Translations under genes and position numbers: made by a program
In this document: piece after piece, positions 36,393 to 50,162 of the stretch
Position numbering within the stretch: the first letter of the stretch is position 1
Layout: every line of letters begins with the position of its first letter
The notes under the pieces: generated by a model
The model's input: the letters and a program-made list of their open reading frames with translations, nothing else
Told to the model about the DNA's origin: nothing
The model's database searches: none
NCBI GenBank assembly: GCA_944990035.1
Contig: CALYLX010000053.1
Coordinates: 1-64,000, forward strand
DNA: 64,000 nucleotides
Direction: 5' to 3'
Source: Clitopilus passeckerianus
Taxonomy: Eukaryota > Basidiomycota > Agaricomycetes > Agaricales > Entolomataceae

Positions 36393-39019
36393 ATGGCCCA
36401 GGCGAACCCTCATAGCCGTGCAGCTCGCAGAAAACTCAAGCAAGCGTTGAAGGCAACAGAGACGCAAAAGCCGGAGTCTGGCAAGGCCACCTTCTCCACA
36501 GAGCCGAAGCGCACTGGCCTGCTTGTGACAGAGGAATACGCTAAAGCCGTCGCAGAATGCAAGGCTCGCGTCGAAGAAATCGCCGCCGACTGTAGGCTGA
36601 GGAACAGAAAATTCAGGTGAGATTCGAGCAGATCCGTCGTTGTGAGATGCTCAGACCATTTCAGAGATATTGAGTTTGACCTTGAATTCGATCGGCATCG
36701 CTGCCTTCATGGCATTAGCCCAACTCAGTTCAGCCCTTCCGATGTTCAGCGCGCCACGCAGATTTTCGAGAATCCATCATTCTTCATCGACGGCGCCGAT
36801 TCCAGTGACATCCAACAGGGTGGTTTGGGTGATTGCTGGTTCTTGTCTGCGTTGGCTACTTTGTCCACCACAGACGGCCTGATTGAGAAGTTCTGTGTTG
36901 CGGTGAGTACTGGAGCCATCCTCGTTAGTTTCTCGGCCTGAACTGGAAATCCTTTAGCGCGATGAGAAAGTTGGTGTATATGGCTTCATCTTCTTCCGCG
37001 ACACAACCTGGGTTCATGTTATCATTGACGAGTACGTCTTTTCCTGCCAGGCATGCTCACTCTCGCTCACCGTCCATTCAGCTTGCTATTCACATCCATC
37101 CCGAAATTTGAAGAGCTCAGTCTGCCAGAGCGAATGCTCTACCACAACGACAAGGACTTGTACAACCGTTCCGCCAGGAAGACCGGAAAGAGTTTATATT
37201 TCGCCAGATCCGGTACCCATGGCGAGACATGGGTGCCTCTGGTCGAGAAAGCGTTCGCTAAATTGCACGGCAACTTTGCTGCCTTGGACGGTGGTGAAAA
37301 CGGTGAAGCAGTAGAAGATCTAACGGGGTAAGTAAATGCTCTGCTCGCCGACGCCAGTCACTCATGAATGATATACAGCGGTGTCAACACTTTCATCTCA
37401 ACCAAGGACATCCTCGATACAGACCGATTCTGGGAGGAAGAACTTCTCCGAGCCAACGTTGACCGCCTCTTTGGATGCGCCTTCGACAGCCTTGACTCTA
37501 GCCGGAGTGGAATTTCAAATATCACTGTCAATGGTCTATTCGGTGGTCATGCCTACTCCGTCCTGCGGGCTGTCAAGTACAACGGCAAGCGATTCGTCAT
37601 CATCCGCAATCCTTGGGGCAAGTCGGAGTGGACTGGTAGATGGTCGGACGGGTCCAAGGAATGGACAGCTGAATGGCTTCCTGCTTTGGCGAAGATTGGG
37701 CATACCTTCGGTGACGACGGGGAATTCGTGATGGAGTGTATGTCCTTTTTTTGCATTCTCTAAGTCCATAACTAACGCTGGTGATGCAGACAACGACTTC
37801 TTGGAGAATTGGGAACAAATTGATAGGATTAGGCTCTTTGATGAGTCTTGGGTCATGTCATCCCAGTGGTTAGACGTGACTGTCCGACCCGTCCCCGCTG
37901 CCTGGAGTTTCGGTGACGTTTCCTGTAAGCATTGGAATCTCCGTTGCTCTTCCTTCTCCTGACCAGGGCTGTAGTCACTTTCGAGGTCCCTGCCGGAACA
38001 CCCGCAATCATTGTTCTTTCTCAACTGGATCCCCGGTATTACGAACCGTTTAAAACTCACGTTCGATGGTCATTCGACTTTGTGGTTTTCAAGAAAGGAC
38101 AAACGAAGCCTGTCTGCTACTCTACCCCGTCAAGGCCTTTTTCACGAAGCGTCAATGCAGAGCTAGAGCTCGAGGCCGGTGAATACGTGGTTCATGTCAG
38201 GACTGATAGGACCCTTTCCCCGGACACGACTGAGGTATGTCTCGACTTCTATAATTTCCGTTGTCATACGGCTGACCGTACTTGTTCAGGAGACCGTTTC
38301 AAACTCCCAGCCAAGGGCTGTCTCTCGTATCATGACCGAGATTGCAAAGAGTGCCTCCATCTCTTCGAGTAAGATAGCCATTTCTGCTTGGTCACCATCT
38401 TACTAACTGATGTTCTCGCTAACCCCTAGATGTGAAGAAAGAGTATGTGTTCTTTTCTAATGGGTTGATTGGGTAATTTGACCAGCTATACAGAGAACAA
38501 GCACCTTATCTCCCTATTCCGCTGTCGACACTCGCTGGCCAAGATCTAAATGAGCTTGAAGAAAAAGCCAAAGCGGCAGCCGAGGCTCTGAAGAAACAGG
38601 ATGAGGCATCCAAGGGAGAAGATAAGCCCGAAAATGACGAGGACTCAGTTGACGAAGAAGGCGACGAATCAGAAGCGAAGGATGAAGAAGACAAGAAGAA
38701 GGAGGTCGAGGCTGGAGACGATGTGAAGAAAGAGAAAGGGAACAAGGGCGATTCCGGCGACAACGAGGATACTGAAGATTCCGAAGACGCCGAGGATGGC
38801 TCTAATGCTGGCTCGGACAAGGGTTCAGTGAGCCCTGGAATGGACGCGGCTGGCTGGGTAGAGGAGAAACTCGACGACGATGATTCGGAGCTCAATGAGG
38901 TTACCCTTGGTTTGCGTGTCTACACGAAGAAGGATGCGCCAGCCACCATCTGTGGCCAGTTGAGGCATGAGATGCAGATCTCCTTCGATGGTTTGGCGAT
39001 CGGCGGAACCGAAGCTTGA
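36393..39019 (+). CDS. Calpain-family cysteine protease with acidic tail
   Basis: A C2-family (calpain) papain-like endopeptidase, probably cytosolic. The ATG at 36393 starts MAQANPHSRAARRKLKQAL, and the protease core follows across short introns. The catalytic Cys is in GGLGDCWFLSALATLS and the His in NGLFGGHAYSVLRAV. The Asn is in FVIIRNPWGKSEWTGRWSDG. Other family blocks are LLFTSIPKFEELSLPE, KSLYFARSGTHGETWVPLVE, EKAFAKLHGNFAAL and EAVEDLTGGV. Downstream, FEVPAGTPAIIVLSQLDPRY and AGEYVVHVRTDRT fit calpain beta-sandwich modules. A low-complexity Glu/Asp/Lys stretch of about 90 residues (38560-38860) precedes the end, VTLGLRVYTKKDAPATICGQ. No calmodulin-like EF-hand domain is present, so it is a non-classical calpain. 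All three catalytic residues are intact and no frameshift is seen. Confidence 0.92.
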
Positions 39020-39319
39020 TATATCATGATCAGAGCAGGGACACTCTAGCAATCTAGTAAAATTGGTAGTTTCAAGACGATACACGGGTCCAGAATGTAT
39101 ATTTGTAACATAGTACAATCCCAGTCATATGTTTATTTAACTTCATATAACTGAGAAGCTTAGTCGACAGGAGTAAGAGTTGGGGTTTCTGCCTCAGAGT
39201 AGGTCTGTGTCCAATATGGCTTCGTTGCATTAGGAGGGACTACAGCTGTAGAACTCGATAATAAGATAACGGCAGACAATTCAGATGTCCAGTATAGGAA
39301 CTAGGGTATGCATTACAAG
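39020..39319. other. Intergenic region between convergent genes
   Basis: About 300 bases of 3' flanks of the calpain gene and the DUF6533-like gene. No feature is seen. Confidence 0.4.
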
Positions 39320-40840
39320 CTATCGTGGTTTTGGCCATCGATCCGTTGGCGTTGGCGGCGCGTCTGTCGTGGTAATGACCTCCTTATATACTTGAATGGG
39401 ACCAGTTGACTGTGTCTGCGTCGTCTGTGTTTCGCTCTACGGAGTATTAGTTATACAGGTATCGGGAAAGAAGATAATGAAGACTCACTATGCTATTTAT
39501 GGCGTATGACTCTCCCTTGGCATCGCCTGTGGTCGTCTTCACCCTCCATCTATGGTCTAGGATACTGTCGCTTTGAAGCATGCTTGTCCGAACGGGGCGT
39601 CGGCCATCTTGGTCTATGTGCTGCTGGGGAGCCCAGGGGGAGTGTCGCATATCTTGTAGGTCAAGGACTTCCGGGAGTTCAGGTCAACGAGGGCCAGCAT
39701 GAATTGGATGGGGTTACTTACTGACACGACTTGAGTAGATCGACGTTATCGCAATTCCGAGACTTGCGAACATAGTTGACTCATATGAGCGGTTGTACTT
39801 GACGAAGAAAATAAGATTGACTGCAAAGTCCATGAGCGGGTAAGGGATGAGCGAAGGGTGAAAAAACCCACGTATGTTGACGGCTGTCACAGCAATGAAG
39901 TACATGAGCTGGCTCTCCCAAAGCTTCCTGGTGAAATCAGATCTCGTAATCATCTGCTGATTCACCCCTTCGAACAACCTGTAGCCGGTGACGACGAGAA
40001 TGACGGAGTCGAAAATGACTTGACACTGGTTTCGGGGCATGAGTTGATGGAACGGCCAGTCAGTAGGGTCACGTACCATGTACTGTATCCAGCTAGTCGA
40101 GCCCTGTGAACGGTGGTCAGCAGACGGTTTAGGGTGTTCATTCTTCGTGAGAGTAGACATACCTTCGACAGATCGGATATACAATTCCCTGTCTTTCCTA
40201 GCTTCTCATTACGCGGGACTACCACAGGCGCAATAATTTCCGCCCCTCCTAACATTCCTCCGAACACCAACAGGAAGATCAGAACCTTCTTATTCCGATT
40301 GCAAAGAGCGTATGTCCGATAAATGAAGACAGCTTGTGAAGCAACACCGCCAAGGACCTGAAGAGAGTGGCCTGTCAGGGATAGTGGTCAAAATATCTGG
40401 TTTTCTTTACCTTTACTATGGGGACTGAGATGAAGAATTTCGCACAAGAGGCAGGTGTGAAAGTCGTAGCGAACGCGCCGACCAGCCCTAGAATGGTCCC
40501 AAGCATCCCCAGATACTGACTTCACGTTAGAAGGAATCCGACCAAGGGTAGCCGCAAGGCGAAACGCTTACCCTTACGGTGATCAACAGCCAGCATGGTA
40601 TCGATGTCTGAAAAAAGCCCCTCTGTCGTCTGTCTAAAACCCATCGCCTCAATTCCTGCTGTACGCATAGTGTGATCCTGGAAGGCTGCCAACTCACAAA
40701 ATCTGAGCTCTGACGGTAACGTTTGGAAGTAGTCTGGAACTCCGGATAAGTCAGATTGCACGAGACTGTATCGGAGACTCACCAAAGAAGTAGATAGACG
40801 CAGATGCGATTTTCAAGTAGTTTCCTACCTCACTCTGCAT
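39320..40840 (-). CDS. DUF6533-like multi-pass membrane protein
   Basis: The ATG at 40840 gives MQSEVGNYLKIASASIYFF, spliced to DYFQTLPSELRF. This fits the DUF6533 start, where a [D]Yxx[T]LxxE motif follows the first helix. Later exons read GTILGLVGAFATTFTPASCA, VLGGVASQAVFIYRTYALC, NKKVLIFLLVFGGMLGGAEI, QVIFDSVILVVTGYRLFEG, ESQLMYFIAVTAVNIRGFF and YESTMFASLGIAITSIYSSR. A hydrophilic tail exon (HSPWAPQQHIDQDGRRPVRT) and a last exon ending PTPTDRWPKPR follow. The family is a basidiomycete-specific seven-helix group without known ligand. The second and third exons (40750-40600) are hard to splice cleanly, so one border or a small indel is uncertain there. It flanks the calpain gene together with the DUF6534-like gene. 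Confidence 0.65.
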
Positions 40841-42120
40841 TGGCTAGGTCGTCTTGGACAAGGGGATGAGAGTCGACGCCCTCGTAAATACAAGAGCAGA
40901 GTATTGTGACGTCGGGAAAGAGGCGGATGGTGGTCAATCAGACAGCCCTTCGTATGTCCTGTCGTGTATTCATATTGCACGCATTACTGATCTGTACCCG
41001 TTGTCAATGATGGAAAGTGCCAAAAGGCGACGTTAGTCTCGGCGACGATCGTCTAATGCGTGCTTTGCTCCGCACTGTTTCGATTTGATTTACCGAATCG
41101 AATGTTGACTTGACCGGCTAGGAGGTTCAGGTGACACTACTCACCATTTGGAGACAGAAACACTCATGTCAAACTGGACAACCGCCCGGGTCGGACAGGG
41201 CAGCAGATGGTGACGATGACTTATTAAGTCTATGAAGGCCAGCCTTGTCTGTTCAGGAGACATTATTGATGAAAGCTTCCCCATGTGAATCTGATGCTGA
41301 CATTGGTGCAAAGGCAAGTTACAGGATTACTCGATGTCGACACCAGCCCTGCAAGCCCCTGCGTCGCTGCTATAGTGAACAGGTGAGAAAAAGGAGGTCA
41401 TAGCGTTCCTGGATGGCCTTCCGGACCTGAAACTGCCAGTAGAAATGAGACTGATGCCTCGAGGGAACAAAAGAGCGGGGCTAGTCGAGCTGTTAGCCAC
41501 GATTGACAGTGCCCGGTCAATTTTCTGATTTGCAGCATTCAATTTCCGCCGGGACTTTTCTGCGGATTTCCTCGACTGTATTCAAGCATGAGAACGGAGT
41601 TGAGAATGGTGGTTTATGTATGTTGACCCGACTTCGAACTCGAGGTTGATAGAGGATCACAAAGCCACGGTCCCATCAAAAATAGCCACACAGCTGGCTT
41701 TGATTTTACCACCCGGCGCGCCACTGACGACGACTCATCTGGAGCTTCTTGCACTCTGGCTAGATGTCAATCAGGAGGCCCAAACCGACCAGTGGCTTCC
41801 GGTAAGTTGCTGGAGGAGCGTTTTGCGACATTTTGTTCAGTGACCCTTGCCATCCTTGCTGCATTTTACCTGAACTTGTCTTTCCAAGACCATGCGAAGA
41901 ATTCTTGGTCAACCCCGCGTTTCGTTCTTCGGTATATCTCAATCATGAGAAGACTACTCCAAATGTGGTTGCAAATAGACTGTTGATCTGCGACGGCAGT
42001 GAACGGCCAGCAAAGCGGTGCCTCATAGCCAAACACTAAAAGGTACGAGTTTTCGTGAACACGGCCGTGGATCCCTACTGAAACCTCGCCAGACGTGTGT
42101 GCAGCATTCGCCGAGCAACG
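40841..42120. other. Intergenic region between divergent DUF6533-like and esterase genes
   Basis: About 1.3 kb with both promoters. Scattered short open frames have no recognisable domain. No repeat or RNA gene was identified. Confidence 0.4.
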
Positions 42121-44414
<2,294 letters not shown>

Positions 44415-45232
44415 ATGCGAAAGGGCAAAGAGTTACCTTACTAGGGCAAAACGTAGGGACGTTCCGGATAAAATAAAGACTTTTCATGACCTCATATGCA
44501 ACTCCTCAATGATCTGGCAGCCCCTGTGATCCCTTGTGGAAGTGCAGTTGGATCCACTGCAAGCCGGAAGGTCAATGAATGTCAAGCTTTGCCAATGTCT
44601 TGGAAATCTGTCAAAACATTTGATGATCTGTGGTTTCGACAAACGGAAGGACGGCATATACAACTACTCAGCACTCAGTACTCAGAAGTGAGACGCTGGG
44701 AGTCATTGCCGCCGAGAGTAGACCCAAGTGCCAAAAGGCCGCCTGGGTAATCATCGGGCCAGGATGCGCCCATTACCCACTCTTGAACGCCAGCCAACCC
44801 TGAAGTTGGGAAATGCTCGTCAGACCATGAAAATCCTTTCCAGATCAGAACTTCGTCTTGAAACGGGTGTAGCTAGCGCCACAGCTATGCATCGTGAGTA
44901 CTCGAGTTTTTCAGTGGTTGCTTGACGGCCGATGTCAAGTGTCAAACATGGCATATCCGATAGTGTCAAAATGGAGCTCAGTCAAGGTATACTAGTAGCG
45001 AGAACTTGATATAGGTCTGAGCCGGTGGTCTGGTGGTAAAGTTTGCTTACTCAACAGAGACGTCGGTGGTATGTCTCCTTGAGGTCTATATATGCGCACG
45101 TTGACTGCATCACGGAGGATTTGGCGTTCATTAATATCAACTCTACAAGAAGCTTCTGAAGGGAGTCAGCCAAACTTCGGAAAAACTCTTCGTGAATGGA
45201 CATACCATGAAATTTATAATTATATGCGCGTC
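44415..45232. other. Intergenic region between convergent esterase and HEM13
   Basis: About 820 bases. Nothing supported; a tRNA-like stretch near 45013-45060 was examined and rejected. Confidence 0.4.
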
Positions 45233-46312
45233 CTACACCCATTCTCTAGCCTTCTTCAAGACCTCAATCAACTTTCCTTCCTCGGTGCCCTCTCCTCCTA
45301 GATCTGACATGTACTCCCATCTAGCTGTCTCTGGTAGACTCATCAAGATACTCTCAATTCTAGCTCCTGGTGTCATGAGCCCGAACTTCGTGCCACGATC
45401 GTAAACGAGGTTGAACTCGACATAACGACCTCTCCTAACCAGCTGCCACCTTCTCTGGAGGGGCGTGTAGGGGAGGCTATGCCGACGTTGGAGGATGGGG
45501 AAGTAGGACGGAATGAAGGAATCGCCCAGGTCTCGGACGAGCGAGAAGATTTTGCTTGGGGTTGAGGGGCGAGGCGAGGAAGATGGGAGTCTCTGGTGTG
45601 GTCCTTCATTGAGATCGTCGAAGAACAGACCTCCTATACCACGCGTTTCGTTTCTGTGAGGAATGTAGAAGTATTCATCGCACCATTTCTTGAATGCGGG
45701 GTAGAGCGTCGGTCCATGCAGATCACAAGCTTTCTTGAGCGTTGAATGGAAATGAACACCATCTTCCTCAAAAAGGTAGCTCGGAGTAAGGTCACAACCT
45801 CCACCAAACCACCAAGCTAGTACTTTTGGTGACGCAGCTGTATCAGGGTCGGTTGGGACGATGTCCGTCGGTTCCGTTATCTCGAAATAACGATAATTGG
45901 CGTGTACGGTGGGTGCATTAGGGTTTCGGGGGTGAATAACCAGGCTTATTCCTGCTGCAAAGAATGGTAATCCTTGAGGCCTGTCTGGAAGGGGCATGGA
46001 ACTGTGATCTGCTCGCATCTGCTTGATCGCTGCTGGAGGCAGGATGCCATGAACAATCGAGATGTTCACTCCAGCTTTCTCGAGAATGGTCGTCGGACCG
46101 CTGGACAGAGATGCGGTGCCTTCAACGCCTTCTGAAGAACATGCAAAGACGCAAGATTGGCCTGTTCCTCCCTGTGGTCGAACCCAAGAATCCCGCTTGA
46201 ATTTGGGCGCAGCAGGGTCGAGCTCTTCAAAACTTTCAACAATCTTTCCCTGTAGCGACTTGATGTACTCCTCTACTTGCTCTCGCATGGGCCTAGTATC
46301 GGTAGAAGCCAT
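45233..46312 (-). CDS. HEM13: Coproporphyrinogen III oxidase (oxygen-dependent)
   Basis: This enzyme oxidatively decarboxylates coproporphyrinogen III to protoporphyrinogen IX in haem synthesis. The frame is a single open exon. The ATG at 46312 (MASTDTRPMREQVEEYIKSL) gives 359 residues, close to yeast Hem13; an in-frame ATG 132 bases upstream would add 44 residues with no family counterpart. Family blocks are RPQGGTGQSCVFA, VNISIVHGILPPAA, FFAAGISLVIHPRNPNAPTV, WWFGGGCDLTPSYLFEED, the PROSITE-type signature KKWCDEYFYIPHRNETRGIG with GLFFDDL, and the C-terminal VRRGRYVEFNLVYDRGTKFG with PGARIESILMSLP. All conserved residues I can check are present. It is one of the few intronless long genes here. 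Confidence 0.95.
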   Translation of the reverse strand: MASTDTRPMREQVEEYIKSLQGKIVESFEELDPAAPKFKRDSWVRPQGGTGQSCVFACSSEGVEGTASLSSGPTTILEKAGVNISIVHGILPPAAIKQMRADHSSMPLPDRPQGLPFFAAGISLVIHPRNPNAPTVHANYRYFEITEPTDIVPTDPDTAASPKVLAWWFGGGCDLTPSYLFEEDGVHFHSTLKKACDLHGPTLYPAFKKWCDEYFYIPHRNETRGIGGLFFDDLNEGPHQRLPSSSPRPSTPSKIFSLVRDLGDSFIPSYFPILQRRHSLPYTPLQRRWQLVRRGRYVEFNLVYDRGTKFGLMTPGARIESILMSLPETARWEYMSDLGGEGTEEGKLIEVLKKAREWV

Positions 46313-46750
46313 AATCACTAGAGGCAGCAGAAAACGGCGAGGAATGCGATCTTGAGTGGGCTGCTGGGCGGGCGGGATAAACCTTTTATGCAGCGTCGAA
46401 TGTGGAGGCGCCCACGACGGGCCGAGCCTCTGACCAACATCCAAACAGTCATCATCACTGTTGGGCTCGACACCGCGCTCAACGTCCAGCCTCCATCGTC
46501 GTCGGTCTCGACCATAACTTCATCATTATACTATCCAGCAGGACACCCGGGGAAAAGCCTTCGCGAGAGAGTCAGAAGCTTATCGGTCTCGTCCGTCTGG
46601 AACGGCCTTAGTCGTATAACCGCCCGCCAATCCTCACATTCCAATTCGTGGGCTGGATGAAGATCCGGACAGGCCAATTCCTTCGGACGTCGAGTAATTC
46701 AGCATTCAGAGCTATTGAAGGAGCTCTAGGCTTGCATCCCGGCCTAGTGC
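46313..46750. other. Divergent spacer between HEM13 and the P450 relic
   Basis: About 440 bases that should contain the HEM13 promoter. No further feature was recognised. Confidence 0.4.
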
Positions 46751-48075
46751 ATGGCTAGAATTACACCTGGTCTAGATTTCATTGGACGAAGATTCCTTGC
46801 ACCATCCTCATTGCTTGTTGTTGCGTTCTGCTGCTTCAGGCAATCATGCCATCTGTACGCATCGTTATGCGGTATCTGTGCCGTTGCAGTACTTGTTGCT
46901 TTGAACCATGACCTTGCTCCAGTCTGGTGGCTAGGCCGGATCCCAAGGCGTCTGCAGCCATTAGCACGATTGCAGAAGGGAAAGCCTGGTGATCGTGCGT
47001 ACTATCTCCTCAACCAGCCATTACTTGCTCATCGAATCTTTTAGATGCTATTCCAATATCATCGCCGATATCTCAGAATTCTGGCGCCTCGGACGATTGG
47101 TTTAATACCAAGGTCCGAAGCGATAACAGCACTCCCCATCTCCTCTCTGCGCAAGCCTTGGGGTCGGACTTTGGAGAGGTGTTCGCCTCCATTCTGACCT
47201 CGCAATCTCAACCAGGTATGACACTTATCTGACCACATGCGGTTGTCGATCTCATTCAAGTTTGATTAGATGTGATACCCAAGTAAGCGCAAGCTCAGCT
47301 GCAACTTACCCAACACAAGCTTATAGACCCATCCCAGATTGCATAGAAGCCTGGTTATACCCTTCTTGGACAAATGGTACTCTGCATATAACCACAGACT
47401 CTTCAAAACATCGGCCTCAAATACCTCGATTCTTCGGTTCAGAACACCCCGGCGGCAGGGTTCCGACGATAACCTTTCGTCATCTGGGGATGTAGTGATA
47501 CCCTTCCCATCACGATCGAGCTCGCCCACACGAGCAGATACACCACCCTTGGATACAGCATCTTTGGAACGGCTCCTACGTATTGTTCTTGGAAGGGAAT
47601 ACACACAAATCACCTCCGACACGAGCCTTCTCCAGCAATCTGCCCCCGATGGGGAGTTCGTCAACTGGCAACTCATCGACGCGTTCACAGCGCTTCATGA
47701 GATCACTCGAAAACGCGCACAACGAGGCAGACTCTGGCCGCTCGATGAACTATTCAAAGACAAGGCGGGGGAACCTCTACGAAGGATACGCACGCTGCTG
47801 GAGCCAATAATCCAGAGCGCCATTAGGCAAATTGGGTTGCAGGAAGCTGGCCCGGGTGTTGGCGGTTGGGGGATGGACGGAGGTTTTGCATACCCGGTTG
47901 GTGGGAGGGAGAGTATGGTGCAGCATCTTGCTGGTGTATTGCGGGGTACGTGTTGATTCTGTCTTTCGTGCGTGGAGGAGGCCTTGTACTGATTCTGGAG
48001 GTGTTTGCAGATTCGGACATTATATTAGATTTGACCGTGTACACTGTACTTCTAAGCAATTCAAGGACTTGATAT
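46751..48075 (+). pseudogene. Probable cytochrome P450 relic (CYP63-like)
   Basis: The start ARITPGLDFIGRRFLAPSSL resembles the N-terminal anchor of basidiomycete CYP63-type P450s (xTPGLDFLxRRxLxPxLL), followed by a hydrophobic helix. Further on, LDTASLERLL, DAFTALHEITRKRAQRGRLW, PLDELFKDKAGEPLRRIRTL and ESMVQHLAGVLR parallel the family's F-G helix region and the segment before the I-helix. Between these blocks the frames are interrupted (stops after 47044 and around 47050-47330). I find no I-helix AGRDTT, ExxR or haem-binding FxxGxRxCxG motif. It therefore looks like a truncated relic without catalytic capacity. The family assignment is tentative, from partial similarity only. Confidence 0.4.
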
Positions 48076-48803
48076 CTTCCTGTTTTACGGAGAGACAGGG
48101 TAGAGCTTGAGGGATAAGAATGAATTCGCATGGGTTTTAAGGTTACTCCAGAATCCAGATGACTGAAGGTAACGTGCTTGTGACGCGTGACAATCTCAAC
48201 CAGCACCATCCCTTTAGTTTGTTGCTCTAGCGCAGCGAGGCACGAGCGCAGAGACAGAGTGAGGTCTTTGTATAGACGCGTGACAGTCACGGCAGTCACA
48301 CACCCTTCTCTCCTGCCTCTATCATTGACCGCTGAGACTGTCTCCGTCGTCTGGCGTTCAACGCACAATCTTTTGTTTTTCCCCGCCCTCCACTCCCTTT
48401 TCTTGCCACCTGCACGCACCACAGTCCGCGCAGGTCGTGACTGGCTTTTTGGGTCTAGAGGACCCGCGTCACGGGCTACGCCTGCCCACCCGCCCGACGC
48501 GGCTCCTCCTCCCCAGGATCAGCACCCCGCCGGGCAGGAAAGCCTGCAGCTTTCGCCCAACCTTACTTCTCCTCTACATACCACATCATATATAGATTCT
48601 ACTCTACTCTACACTCTACTACTGCCTCTACTGTTGAAGCACCTAATACAAAGATGGGCGTACGTGCAGCAAGCGTCAAGGCGCCCATGTCGGTGCCGAA
48701 GAGTCAATGTAAGTCATAGTATGTGAACTCGAATGGATCTTTTGCCCTTGTTTGGTGCCCACAGACGCCCAAAGTTTGAGCGGCGAAGTTTTCAAACACC
48801 TCC
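48076..48803. other. Upstream region of PARG copy 1
   Basis: About 730 bases, pyrimidine-rich in places. A possible 5'-UTR intron ends at the CACAG just before ACGCCC (about 48764); the same CAG/TAG-ACGCCC junction precedes copy 2. Confidence 0.35.
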
Positions 48804-49830
48804 ATGTCTTTCATCAACCGTATCATGGCATCAGTCATTGGACAAGATCGCTCTCCTCCAAATCTCGCCCGTCGAAAGGCAATTGCTCAGGACACTATTG
48901 AGCGCTCGGCAGCCATAATCCAGGAGCATGAAACAGATGGTGCGACTTTGGAAGCAACCTTTGTCAAAGACGATCAGTTTTCGAATGAACTCCAAACTTT
49001 GGTTGCTTCCGGCGATCTGAAGTCTCCAGAATACGAGCCAGCACTCGTTAAGGTCATCAACTCGGACTCGTACGCCGCAGCGAGAGCGATCCTCAAGGAA
49101 TTCCCTAAGGATGCGAAGGGGAAGGTTACGGTGCTGAATCTAGCCAGTGATCAGTATCCTGGTGGCGGGTGGGTTGAAAGTCTTTGTATGACGCAGGTAT
49201 GGTCCGTCCGCTTACATATCCTTCTCCTGATATTGAATCTGACCGGTGTGTAGGAGGAGGCTTTGTGCTACTCCTCAACCCTCTACGCGACTCTCAAGCC
49301 TTCTTGGTACCCCTGGCCTAATCTCGGCCCTGGCTCAGTCGCTGGTATATACTCTCCAGCCGTAGTCATATTCAAGGACGAGCTCGATCAAGGTTGCGTC
49401 GAGCTTGAACGGGGAGACAGGCGAATCGTCTCTGTGATCACCGTCGCTGCCCCGAGATGGCCCAAGTTGACCCAGGACCGAAAGGCTCTTGCCAACCAGG
49501 AGGATTTAGAGGATTTGAGAGGGAAAATCAGGTTGGTGTACCGGATGGCCGTACGCTATGGGCAGCACTATTTGGTCTCAGGTGGGTTCTTCCTCCAACT
49601 TCGTTCCTGCTCATAATGTACTGATTTTTCGTATGCTATCAGGTGCGATGGGCTGTGGTGCATACCGCTGTCCTCCTAAGCTCGTTGCTGAACAGATGAG
49701 GAATATTTTGCTCGAACCCGAGTTCAGAGGCTGGTTTCGCCGCGTCGTGTTCGCGGTTTACAGCACTGCTCAGAACGGTGGGGGGAACTATGATGTTTTT
49801 AAGGAGGCGTTCGAAGGCGTGAAAGTCTAG
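48804..49830 (+). CDS. Microbial-type poly(ADP-ribose) glycohydrolase (TIGR02452-like), copy 1
   Basis: This belongs to the macrodomain-related bacterial/fungal PARG class (DUF2263/TIGR02452), which hydrolyses poly(ADP-ribose). Exon 1 (ATG at 48804, MSFINRIMASVIGQDRSPPN; a later ATG at MASVIG is possible) contains RKAIAQDTIERSAAII and ends in VLNLASDQYPGGGWVESLCM-TQ. The intron (49198-49254) splits the catalytic signature GGG-x(6-8)-QEE, which is completed by EEALCYSSTLYATL. Later blocks are GIYSPAVVIFKDE, ISVITVAAPRWPKL and, after another intron, GAMGCGAYRCPPKLVAEQM. The last exon ends with FRRVVFAVYSTAQNGGGNY and FKEAFEGVKV. The catalytic Glu pair and the GAxGCG loop are intact. Cellular role (NAD/ADP-ribose turnover or defence against ADP-ribosylation) is inferred from the family. 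Confidence 0.88.
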
Positions 49831-50162
49831 CCAACCGGTAACTATCTGTGTTTCGGCAATACCTTATTCTACATCGTCCCTGTGATTGCCAAAATTTCAG
49901 ATGCTTACTTTTCTTCGGGCTCTAGTCACTTGCCATCTCTCCTATCCATCCAATTCATACCTCATATGAATCATCATATTATGCCGATCACCATCGCGTT
50001 ATCTAGCGGTCGATACACCTGTCGCAAGCGTCAGGTAATGTATGAGGGCGAAAAGGTCGGGTCCTGATCCCCTGACCAAGTGGACATACACGGAACCCCT
50101 CTAAAGGGATGGATTTTGTACTAATCAAATGCTGTTGGCACATAGACGCCCAGAATCCTCCC
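49831..50162. other. Spacer between PARG copies
   Basis: About 330 bases with the 3' flank of copy 1 and the presumed promoter of copy 2, ending in a TAG-ACGCCC junction like that upstream of copy 1. Confidence 0.35.

Noticed and set aside
45013..45062. tRNA-like stretch (GCCGGTGGTCTGGTGGTAAA)
   Set aside because: The D-arm-like start is not followed by a pairing anticodon stem or a GTTCGA T-loop, and no acceptor partner exists.
48187..48726. 179-codon plus-strand frame upstream of PARG copy 1
   Set aside because: Low-complexity Thr/Pro/Leu composition, overlapped by an equally long antisense frame, no conserved block.
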